Assembly (NCBI GenBank): GCA_031213475.1
Contig: JARUPZ010000014.1
Coordinates: 62,001 to 126,000 of the forward strand
From: Nereocystis luetkeana
Taxonomy: Eukaryota > Sar > Phaeophyceae > Laminariales > Laminariaceae
Length of the DNA stretch: 64,000 nt
Direction: 5' to 3'
Within the stretch, counting starts at the first letter, position 1. Every line of letters begins with the position of its first letter. Position numbers and translations under genes: made by a program. This document shows positions 51,201-59,120 of this stretch, in pieces. A model generated the notes under the pieces. The model worked only from the letters and a program-made list of their open reading frames with translations, was not told the DNA's origin and made no database searches.

Positions 51201-54200
51201 TGTGGCACGTTTTGGGCAAACAGTGGTTGTGACTGAATGAGCGGGGCTCCTCTACGCATGAACTATTTCAGTACCTATTATCGCCGGAACAATATTAAAA
51301 AAAAAAATCGATAAATAGCTCGGCAATAACCTTGTTCAACGGGTTGCGCTTCCACTTTCCTCAGGGCAGGTTGTCGGTGCGCGTATGTATGTTCTTCACA
51401 TTAAACCGCTATTACTATTGCTACCAGTCGGCATCCAGCACAATCAATGTCCGTGCCGGCTATTCAATCCTAGAGAGATAAAAGCTATGTAGTCACGAAC
51501 CTACGACACAGAGACAATACGTTGTTATGCAAAAAGTAGAGTAGACAATCAATGCAATGCCATGTCATCGTACTGGATATGTCAGGCACTACATACACAG
51601 GTTGTATGTATGAACGAGAGAAAAATTGCAAGAAGCAGAGGAAAAAAAAGAAGTCACAAAAAAACAAAAAAGTGGCGTGGCAACCCTAAGCTAAGGGGAT
51701 GTGGTCGACAACACGAAAACAAGCAAAGGGAACAATACCACCTGGTCCACATCTATCTAAACAGAGTAAGGCTGAGAACCTGAGGAAAGAACAGGCTAAC
51801 CAAAGCACGACAAGAAAACAAAACTTCAAACACCCTCCAGGCAGCCGAAGCAGTTTGAGGTACGAGTCGCACACAAATATTCTCGCTACTTCTGTGATTG
51901 GTCTGGTACCTTGCTGCATACCCTAACCTTAATAATCCTGTTCACAGGTTGTTGGGGGGTCAAGAGATGAAAACTGATGGATGATGAATGATCCAATCAG
52001 TAACATAGTCAAGTGAAAACCCCCACGAATATATTGTTAATGTTAGGTGCTCCTCTATAGGCATGGCAAACACGCATCGTTTCGATGAGGCTGGTTCTAC
52101 TCGAAGCATGCACATACATGCACAAAGAGCGCCAAGACTTGAGCCGTATGGCGCATTCATATATATATGCTCAGAGTATCATCTCCCACGCCCAGACGTG
52201 TACGAGCTGGGACAGCCGGAAAATGGGAAAACCATCCGAAGGTCATATCTCGTGAACCACTGCGAATTTTGAGTCGAAATTTAAAGGCACTGACCCTGAC
52301 ACTACACTGCACGCACAGAAAAAAAAGTGCATCACAATCAAGACTTTTATATATTTACCGACGACTTAATGTCGACGAGTTGTCGGTGGAAACTCGAAAA
52401 CGCCAATTTTTCAGCACAAATATCGCAGCAAAATCGTCGTTCCCGATCGAGGCGAAAAAACGGTGGATGCGTAGCTGGAGACCCTAGGTGAATATCGCTA
52501 TTGCTTGCATTGCCCATTTCGCCACCCATCAAGCAATGGATATTGCCGAAACACGAATTTTATACATGGAACAAGTGAATACGAGAAAAGTGGGGTTTTT
52601 TGCGATGTCCCGCTCAATTTTGCGAGTTTCGATCCAAAACTTAAACCTCATATTTACAACGCATGTATGTGCATACAAACGGAGAACACGTTTTGTTTTG
52701 TTTTTTCCAGACAAGTTATGGCCGTTTTTGTATTTTTCGGATCGTTGTATGGGTCATATACCTCAAACAAATCTTGAAAAATAAAAAGGCGACTTTTCCT
52801 TTGGTTGGTTGGTGCATGATCAACACAGCAGAGTAAAAAAATCACATCTCAATATTTAATATTGAGCGGGGCATCGCCGATCAACCGAAAAATCAGCACT
52901 TCGGCTGGCCCAGCTCGTAGGACACGTGTAGTGAAGGGTTGAGTGAAAATACGCATATGTACTCCCAAAAATATCGGAGACTGGATATCTATCCATCGTA
53001 TCTACCGTTTAACCCTAACCCTAACCTACGTTGCTTTCACAGGAGCAATCAAGACCACCGACGCCAGCCTCACCATCGAAGCCGGGGTGCAAGAGGCGAA
53101 GCTTTCAGGGACCAGTAGCATTGCCCCAGGTAAGACAACAGGCCTATTCATAGGCAAATGGTCAATAGGCGGGATATTTGAAATATATCTTGAAATAGGA
53201 AATACGAGTGGGGAAGTATTCGGACATATGCCTGTTTTATTTGTTGTAGTTCTGAATGCCTGGTAAAACTACTGGTCGCTGATATATGTGTAAAGTTCAC
53301 TCGCCTAGTCGGGGATGCCGCCTAGGGCCTAACCCTACCATGAAACTAATGGGGGTGCCCGAATGCACGGCAGTGGCTCGATCTTCTTCTCGCTTAACGA
53401 AGGTACTAAGCGCTAGATCGCCGGTTGCTTCAGCGTTGACGGCGCAGCTTCAATGCTGCGGTATGAGCTTCATCGAATATTGGGCGGGTGCGCGAGTATG
53501 CCGGTGCTCCGATAGGTCGGCAGTACCCCGCAGTCATATACACTGTTCAATGTTGCAGTGCAAGCGCCAGCAAGCTTGCAGCTATTTGCATACAACTGCC
53601 ATGCAATTTCAGGCAAAGTGCATGTAAGGCTTTTGGTAGAACAATATTTTCTTCACCAGCTACTATAGAGTACCAGGTATTTGATTCCAAGAGATCTCAA
53701 GTATTGGCAAGCATAGGGGCCTACAAACTGGTTCCAAGAACAGCGGCTTAGTTTTTTTCAAACTACAACCTGGAGTACTTCCGAGCACGGATAAGCCGAA
53801 AACTTCCAAACGCAATGACCTAGAGTGTTTCCAGGCGCATGGCCACCTAAAGTGTTTCTGAGCACCCCGACCTAGTGTTTTTATGGGAAAGGTGGCCTAG
53901 AGCTTGCTTCAAGCGACCTAGAGTTAGTAGAATATTTCAAAGCACCGCAACGAAGCAGCCCCCTCGGGTTGAGAGTTGGTGTTACGGTTTGGGCTAGCGT
54001 TCCGTGTGGGGGGGGGTCAGAGCTGCGGCCGACGTGTGCCGGCCACAATAATCGAGTACAGCAGAAAGAAGCAAATTCAAATCATGAATCGCCACTGTGA
54101 TAATTGGGCCCAATCGGTCGTCTGCCAAAATGTGCTTCGCTATTTGTTTATGTTACAAAAGACGCATCCTGTCAAAGATGTATGCGAGTTTGTAGCCAAC

Positions 54201-57200
54201 GTGCGTGGATCTCGAATGTATTAAATTGCATTAAATTGCATTAAATTGCATGCAGTTAGTTGCCTGCAGTTGCATGCCACCTTGAACAGGGTTGCAAGCT
54301 AGCTGCAAGCGTGAAAGCAATTCCATGCAATAATAGTGCATGCACTTGCGCGCTCTTGCATGCAAACGTTCAAGCAGCATGCAAGTTGCGTGCAAGTTGC
54401 ATGGACGTGTGAAACATCATGCCACTTGCGTGCAATTTGCACGAACTTCATGCAACCGTATGCAATCCCCTGAAAACTTGCATGCCACTGACATAATACT
54501 AGTATGGAAGACCCGTCTCGCGTCAGACGAGTACTGTTACAACATCGGGATTTCCCACTTGAACTTCGCTCGGCGCTCTCGTCTGCTCTGGTGAGGTTCA
54601 GGTGTCGCCACGTCCGCCCAGCAATTGGGAATAGGGCTTTTCACCGACCGGATATCCTTCATTGAGAATAGAGCCTTTGCCTACGGAGGAGCTATATCAA
54701 TCGGGGACCCGTTCAAGCTCGACATCAGCGACGTGTCGTTTGCATTGAATACAGCCGAGTCTGGAGGAGCTGTTAGTCTGACGTCAATAACCTCGGCAAC
54801 AGCGAAATTTGGGTACTGTCATTTTGATACCAACAAGGGTATACGGGGGGGCGCCTTGTATTTGAGCGGCACGGGGCAGAAGTTCCTTCAGGATTCCTCC
54901 TTTCGTCTCAACGTTGCTGGTGAGTTTTTGTGTAGAACGCCTACATTTTGTCTTCCTCGGCGAGAAAGCGAGACACAACAAAGAGTAGTGGTTTACAACT
55001 TTCTTTTCAGGAACAATATTCACGGCCGACGATCTAGATTGGCTCGCTTGGAGTGGGTTTTGATTACGTGTCCACCAAGTACTACAGTAGCTACCATACG
55101 TTTGCCCATATTTTTCTGGAGATGGGCAGTGTGACGTCAACCATCGCAGTTTAAGTACCTCGAAGGCCAGCAACATATAGCGTTAGGGTTAAAAACACAA
55201 AAGGATCTGATCTGGAGGAACCTGTAGAATCACAAAAGAAACTGACCTGAAGGAACCCGGACAACGCTTGTTCAGCCGAGCAGATATGCTGTGCTGAATG
55301 TGCACACAAGCAGTGTAGAACCACCACATTGAGCACCAGCAACACTATTTCTACTACTACTGTGTGCGGAATGCCTACCGGTCACGCAGAAGAAACGGGC
55401 GGAGCACTTTTCAACTCCGGCATATTGGAAATAAAAAATACAGTTTTCGCAGAAAACACAGCCGCTGGCGGACTGGCAATACAAACTGTGCAGCCTTCTG
55501 TGGTGCTATTGAACGTGACATTCGACGCCAACGTACTGAGCTGTCCCTCTCAAACGTACAACTACACCCAACATGTGAGTACATACTGCTATTTACACCG
55601 CCGGCGTCCGTTCCGCAACTATGTTTGCCGCCGGAATATTTAGCCTATGTGTCGTACGTACAATATATGTGTCTGCTATGACGGGCTGTACTGTGATGGC
55701 AACGTGTTGCTCTATGTGTACCCTTGGATGCGTGGAAACCCTGCGGTATCCAACGAAAGCTTGATACGCAAAGAATGCATCGAATTACTGGCATTATTCA
55801 TCTCGTTTGGGGTTTCCTGCAAGCGCAGTCATCCGAGCTGTCAAATGCACCGCTGACCGGTAGACTCCAGGTTCCAATGAGTTCTCATTTTTCATTCTAT
55901 ACCATGAATAGGCTTGGCAAATGGGCATATTCCAGCCCATTTCCGCCACTCTAGTCAGTGTTTATGTGCCTTTTTCACCGAATTAGGCTGCGTAATTTAG
56001 GGTTCGGGCTTCCCCTCCGGTTGCCCTCCACAGGCGTCTCCCGAACGCTGCCGCCTCGATCTGGCATGCGCCCAATGTCTTGAGGAGTGTACAAGTGACC
56101 TGAACAACGTGATAGTCAACAGAGACACGCTTCCCACCTGCGAGCCGATACCGGTGGGCGTGTGGCCCTCGCCGAACTCCACCACTCTCCAAACGTTTGA
56201 CATCCAGGAGGGTTACTATCGTGTTTCCGCCGAGAGCCCGGTCGTTCTTGAGTGCTACGAAACGGATGCCTGTGTTGGGGGTGTCGATCCTAGAAACTAC
56301 TGCGCCATCGGCTACTCTGGTCCATGTAAGTCCACGCAGGCAAATAGCTGGAAGCAGCGAGTCCAAAAAGGATGCTGCGATTTTTGCTAACGGGAAGTCG
56401 CTCGGAACGATCCATGTGGGCATGGAAGCCCGCCTGCGAGGAGGGGTCTGGTGTCGCCCCTGGTACCTAAAGATGTTATCGTAGTGGAACACGGCCACGG
56501 TGTGAGTGTCGGCGGAGGCGTGCTTCTTACACGAGTTACCTTGCTACCACATGTCTTCAATCGGCAACCTAGCCTCTATATAACTACCTGGCGTTCTCGC
56601 TCCCGTATATCGCCCGTTTTGCAGACTGTGCCGTCTGCAACGAGGGCTACGCGCCAGGGTCAGGTAGACGCTGCCATCCGTGCTCGGAAGAGAACGCGGG
56701 ATTTGCATTGGGGGTTTCAACCACCGTGCTGCTTCTAGTGGTGTTCGTTGTAGTGTCGGTCGTTTCATACCTTCTGCAAATGGTGGGAGATGGGCCCCAC
56801 GATGCGCTGGACCAACCACGACGATGGTGGCGGGGGAAACGGTGCTTCGTCCGCCGCCCGCTGGTGGAATCGCTCCCTCTGTCCACCATTAGGATCGTCG
56901 TCGTCGTGCTGCAGATTGTGATCCAGGTGAGTAATATCGAGGATAGCCTCAAGCTGACAAGACTCCGGTATATAGCCAAACATTTCCAACGCATTCGGTG
57001 TAGATATATTGGTGTTTTGGTCTGTACACATTCGGCGTGAAAACATACGATCGAAAACATGACGTATATATGCTGCTCTAGTACGAAGTAGCGTACGTAG
57101 TAGTCAATGGTGTTCCATGTCTATTAATACCTCAGTCCGCCAAAACCAGAACAAGTGTCCGACGTAAACAGTCAAGACGATACTTTAAGGTGGGGGCTCT

Positions 57201-58651
57201 TCAAACACAGAAACGCGCGCACACTCTTAGAAGGCTCAATGCTCGCTCAGCTCGAAGCCTGGCTCCGACATATTATCTCGCATATGAACATCATCTTTAA
57301 TTAATTAACAAATGTACCCCAAATCGATCCCCGACTAACCCGACCCTGCCAACGCCATAAACTATTTTTCAAACGTGGAGATCGCTGCTCAAGCGTACGG
57401 CGAATCTGTTTTATAGTATACAGATAGCTCGATAGATACCCGGTACAATTTGACGGTGTCATTGTGTGATACAATCCGACTGCGGGCAAAGCCGTGTTCA
57501 AGTTTTCGTCACACGCTACAGCATCCGCGCCCCCCCTCCTGGGCAACCCGCGAATCAACCGCCGATGTCCCCTGACTCATCTACCCCCTCGTTGGTTTTC
57601 CCTCGCGTTTTTTATTTCCCGTCTGCAGTTCTCTGATATCGCTGGGGCGGTGTACCCAGACGAGTATGAGAATTTTCTTTCGGCAATGGCGCTTGTCAAT
57701 TTCGACATCGGATTTATCTTGTCAAGTTCCTGCTTAATGGCAACGGACTTCTATGACAGGCTTGTTCTTGTAACTGTGGCACCGATGGTTGTACTGCTCG
57801 TTTGTGCTGGCACGTTTGTTATAGCCAAGAACAGGAACTCCAACTCGGCGGGGCCTATTGTGAAGCACAAGCACGTGTCGGTAGTCCTGTTTATGGCGTT
57901 TTTCGTGTATTCGTCCGTCTCCTTCACAATATTCCAGACCTTCGTCTGTGATTCTCTGGACGATGGTATGGCTTACCTTCGTGCGGATTACAGCATTACC
58001 TGTGGCACGGAAAGGCACACAGCCTACCTAGTATACGCTAGTGTGATGGTGTGCGTCTACCCAGTCGGTATTCCTGCCTTCTTCGCGTTCTGGTTGGTGC
58101 GCCATCGTCGGCAATTGAAAAAAACTGACAGGGAAACAGTGTCAGACCTCAAGTCATATCGTTGTCTCTGGGTCGCATACAAACCATCGCGTTACTACTA
58201 CGAGGTTGTGGAGTGCGGGCGCCGGATCATTCTCACCGGAGCAGCGGTCTTCTTTCTGCCGGGTAGTGGTGAACAGATAGCTTTCGTGCTGTTTTTCGCG
58301 GTGGTTTTCATGTTTGTTTCCGAAACCCTTTCCCCCTTTTATTCGAAGACCGACATGTGGCTATACCGTTGGGGTAACGGCATTGTTCTCGCCAGCATGT
58401 ACGTTGCCCTCCTTATCAAAGTTGACCTCGCAAGCGAGGACGGCCGGAGTTCATCGACGATAGCAGTTATGCTTGTCGCGGCACATGCGTTCATGATGCT
58501 TACGGTAGCTGTGCAGATGTTCCTAATAATGAGACGTGTATGTGCATCGAAGACAGAGCGAAGTACGATCCCTAACCCCTTGTCGCCCGTGACAGGATGG
58601 AGTAGCCCCGGCCTTGAGGCATCGATGAACATGCAGACTGTTGAGCTATGA
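15720..58651 (+). CDS. Secreted/membrane beta-helix (Pmp-like repeat) protein with ephrin-receptor-like Cys module and multi-pass C-terminus, 24 exons
   Basis: Proposed exons: 15720-16203, 16848-16925, 17730-17813, 18637-18720, 19943-20026, 20844-20927, 21649-21732, 22333-22416, 23026-23109, 27581-27664, 28526-28609, 29798-29881, 32681-32764, 35562-35645, 38410-38490, 39943-40023, 48294-48374, 53043-53129, 54602-54919, 55011-55052, 55276-55574, 56034-56325, 56625-56926, 57629-58651. All use GT-AG and join into one open frame of 1,391 codons plus TGA. Domain order: signal peptide (1-23), beta-helix coils (about 100-740) with Pmp-type GGA[I/L/V] and FxxN motifs, Cys-rich region (about 754-970) ending in a GCC2/GCC3 or ephrin-receptor-like C-x2-C pattern, then nine to ten hydrophobic segments (980 to about 1365). 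Known relatives are large surface proteins of stramenopiles and alveolates. A role in adhesion or sensing is inferred. The exon 20/21 boundaries are the least certain. Confidence 0.85.
23110..27580. other. Intron 9 (4.5 kb)
   Basis: No exon matching the array pattern was found inside. It holds telomere-like tracts near 23318, 26777 and 27168, a GC-rich imperfect hairpin near 24186-24220 and a (TA)n run at 27263-27294. A 184-codon minus-strand frame at 26603-27157 has no recognisable motif. Confidence 0.6.
27263..27294. repeat. (TA)n microsatellite
   Basis: An uninterrupted TA run of about 16 units lies in intron 9. Confidence 0.95.
28228..28490. repeat. 18-bp perfect inverted repeat pair in intron 10
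   Basis: GGCGTTCTACGATAGAGG (28228-28245) and its exact complement (28473-28490) face each other across about 230 bp. The same sequence in degraded form ends the intron 12 and 13 repeats at about 30232 and 33611, so a small dispersed element is likely. No target duplication was identified. Confidence 0.6.
28863..28905. repeat. Decayed half copy of the 97-bp foldback element
   Basis: AACCCCTTTAG followed by a diverged middle and then TTCTGGGGACAAACCAGT resembles the left arm and loop edge at 9413-9454. The second arm is missing. Confidence 0.55.
30054..30264 (+). repeat. Intron repeat, copy in intron 12
   Basis: About 210 bp aligns with 33431-33642 in the same orientation. Shared runs include GAGCTCCATA, TCCCGATGA, AAGTATAC and AAAACGTCAT. 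The class is unknown. Introns 12, 13 and 14 have nearly equal lengths (2,799, 2,797 and 2,764 nt), but the repeat sits at different offsets, so the introns are not simple copies of one another. Confidence 0.65.
33431..33642 (+). repeat. Intron repeat, copy in intron 13
   Basis: This is the second copy of the repeat at 30054-30264. The two are diverged at roughly a quarter of positions by eye, with small indels. Confidence 0.65.
35598..36302 (-). other. 234-codon open frame antisense to exon 14 and intron 14
   Basis: This is the longest unexplained open frame of the window. It starts at an ATG at 36302 and runs to 35598, overlapping exon 14 (35562-35645) on the other strand. No domain, signal peptide or membrane segment is recognised. 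A frame of this length could arise by chance a little less than once in a window this size. It may be an intronic antisense gene, a transposon remnant or chance. The plus strand of 35734-35916 is also open. Confidence 0.2.
42873..42977. mobile_element. Mariner-like MITE, copy 1
   Basis: This 105-bp element is flanked by TA dinucleotides. Its inverted ends read TTACGGGGGGG-CATAGTGAATAGGACC and the complement of GGTCCTATTTAATATGGTTCCCCGTAA. It shares ends and length with 49265-49376. TA flanks and short TIRs fit the Tc1/mariner group, but no transposase is present. Confidence 0.75.
43380..44290 (-). mobile_element. Ty1/copia retrotransposon fossil (reverse transcriptase region)
   Basis: Remnants of a copia-type reverse transcriptase are read on the minus strand within intron 16. 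In order along the element there are short stretches typical of the family: the fingers region with VHHLDVEHTFI, the segment around NWSSKLTEALVDIGF, the DLGE region and a VSRFSK stretch before the RNase H part. Terminal repeats, gag and integrase were not found. The element carries many breaks and looks old. It lies antisense to the host gene. Confidence 0.7.
44357..44731. mobile_element. 375-bp inverted-repeat element
   Basis: The arms TCGGAAAAATGGGAACGAAG (44357 onward, 34 bp) and their near-exact complement (44698-44731) enclose about 300 bp without recognised coding sequence. A non-autonomous DNA transposon is likely. No clear target-site duplication was seen. It abuts the RT end of the copia fossil. 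Confidence 0.7.
49265..49376. mobile_element. Mariner-like MITE, copy 2
   Basis: This 112-bp relative of 42873-42977 has TA on both sides (49263-49264 and 49377-49378). Its ends are TTTCGGGGGGCCATAATAAA and, inverted, TCACGGGGGACCGTATTGAA. One TACCAGGTA motif lies inside (49322-49330). Confidence 0.75.
52196..52926. mobile_element. 731-bp inverted-repeat element in intron 17
   Basis: The left end ACGTGTACGAGCTGGGACAG and the complement of the right end (ACGTGTCCTACGAGCTGGGC) form terminal inverted repeats of about 25 bp with one small indel. The AT-rich interior has only short frames and a CAATATTTAATATTG palindrome (52848-52862). A non-autonomous DNA transposon is likely. Its superfamily is unresolved because no target duplication is obvious. 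Confidence 0.65.
53043..53129 (+). CDS. Exon 18: atypical transition coil
   Basis: This 87-nt phase-1 exon starts GA (not GT) after CACAG and ends CCAG before GTAAGA. The peptide (GAIKTTDASLTIEAG, then VQEAKLSGTSSIAPG) keeps the GAI start but lacks the FxxN motif and the final GG pair. It appears to mark the boundary between the one-coil exon array and the multi-coil exon 19. Confidence 0.75.
53530..54490. repeat. TGCA-rich low-complexity tracts in intron 18
   Basis: Two stretches (about 53545-53625 and 54215-54485) are packed with TGCA, TTGCATGCAA and GCAAGTTGC. They include three exact copies of TTAAATTGCA at 54221-54250. Between them, 53765-53930 holds a degenerate repeat of CCTAGAGTGTTTC. 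No protein is implied. Confidence 0.7.
54602..54919 (+). CDS. Exon 19: four beta-helix coils in one exon
   Basis: This 318-nt phase-1 exon encodes residues about 634-739. Four repeats are visible, with junctions FAYGGAIS, ESGGAVS and RGGALYL and FxxN-type motifs FIENRA, FALNTA and FDTNKG. Compared with exons 2-17 the introns between coils are absent, either lost here or never gained. Confidence 0.88.
55011..55052 (+). CDS. Exon 20: short linker exon (tentative)
   Basis: This exon runs from TTTTCAG at 55010 to a weak donor GTGGGT at 55053. It encodes GTIFTADDLDWLAW in phase 1-1. The donor was chosen because the frame closes a few codons later and because this choice matches the phase of the next acceptor at 55275. 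Confidence 0.5.
55276..55574 (+). CDS. Exon 21: Cys-rich start and last helix coils
   Basis: It encodes a CCAEC-x3-KQC cluster followed by ETGGALFNSGILEIKNTVF, a GGA-type coil, and VLLNVTFDAN. It ends in phase 0 at CAACAT before GTGAGT. The 5' boundary (TTCAG at 55275) is inferred from phase. Other AGs nearby would also be open. Confidence 0.65.
56034..56325 (+). CDS. Exon 22: Cys-rich juxtamembrane domain
   Basis: It starts in phase 0 after CCACAG and ends CCAT before GTAAGT (phase 1). It encodes a CRLDLACAQCLEEC motif, EGYYRVSAESPVVLECYET, then ACVGG and CAIGYSGP. This order is typical of the stramenopile membrane proteins annotated with ephrin-receptor-like or GCC2/GCC3 repeats. Confidence 0.85.
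56625..56926 (+). CDS. Exon 23: ephrin-receptor-like Cys motif and first membrane segments
   Basis: Joined to exon 22 it reads GPYCAVCNEGYAPGSGRRCH, then PC, the GCC2/GCC3-type pattern. A strong membrane helix follows (VLLLVVFVVVSVVSYLL, residues about 980-1001), then a basic loop and the start of a second helix (IRIVVVVLQIVIQ). It ends in phase 0 at ATCCAG before GTGAGT. Confidence 0.88.
57629..58651 (+). CDS. Exon 24: multi-pass membrane C-terminus
   Basis: It starts in phase 0 after GTCTGCAG and ends at the TGA 58649-58651 (340 residues). The conserved opening FSDIAGAVYPDEYENFL, then NFD and SSCL, is followed by about eight hydrophobic segments, among them LVTVAPMVVLLVCAGTFVIA, VVLFMAFFVYSSVSFTIF, ASVMVCVYPVGIPAFFAF, IAFVLFFAVVFMFV and AVMLVAAHAFMMLTVAVQMF. 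The cytoplasmic tail is short and Ser/Thr-rich. The fold may be receptor-like or channel-like, but no catalytic motif identifies a function. Confidence 0.9.
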   Translation, partial: FSDIAGAVYPDEYENFLSAMALVNFDIGFILSSSCLMATDFYDRLVLVTVAPMVVLLVCAGTFVIAKNRNSNSAGPIVKHKHVSVVLFMAFFVYSSVSFTIFQTFVCDSLDDGMAYLRADYSITCGTERHTAYLVYASVMVCVYPVGIPAFFAFWLVRHRRQLKKTDRETVSDLKSYRCLWVAYKPSRYYYEVVECGRRIILTGAAVFFLPGSGEQIAFVLFFAVVFMFVSETLSPFYSKTDMWLYRWGNGIVLASMYVALLIKVDLASEDGRSSSTIAVMLVAAHAFMMLTVAVQMFLIMRRVCASKTERSTIPNPLSPVTGWSSPGLEASMNMQTVEL

Positions 58652-59120
58652 TGTTTCTATGAACATCCCCCGTGGTTGAATACACTACGTCTTGGCAGTG
58701 TATCTGATACGTAGTAAGGTTTAGTGAGAGGTGTGCTACCGTCTGACCGTTTGATGGTACACACGTGCGTGCATTCGCCGAACAGGGTAGCTAGCGTTGG
58801 CACTGGTTCGCCACATAGTTACCCGTGACTGTTGAAGACGTATGGTAGCGGCAGTTATGCTTGTGTGCTCAAATACATAGAGTATCAGCTGTAGAAGATG
58901 CGTATGCTGAAGGTTCAACTGGGCGGGCGGCGGTTCTGAGTCACCTGGAATCAGCCCAGGCTCCAACTGCCTATATGCATAAGTATCTATACTTGAGCGA
59001 GACAGGGTTAGGGTGATATGTGCATTGCAATGGGCATTCTACTACGCCCTCAGCAAGTAACTTCCGGGTTTTGAATCAATTCAGAGTTGTGCACTTTCGT
59101 AATGAACCGTTTTGGGCCGA
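58652..59120. other. 3' flank of the main gene
   Basis: This is presumably the 3' UTR and spacer up to the satellite array. A telomere-like GGGTTAGGGTG lies near 59005. No gene is seen. Confidence 0.4.

Larger units (their letters stand above)
48375..53042. other. Intron 17 (4.7 kb)
   Basis: It contains the second mariner-like MITE and a 731-bp inverted-repeat element, listed separately. A CCCTAA tract (53011-53027) lies 15-31 nt before the 3' splice site and supplies CTAAC branch-point-like sequences. No further exon is seen. Confidence 0.6.

Noticed and set aside
55983-56498. 171-codon minus-strand frame
   Set aside because: It lies antisense to exon 22, which has splice sites, matching phase and a recognisable Cys-rich sequence.
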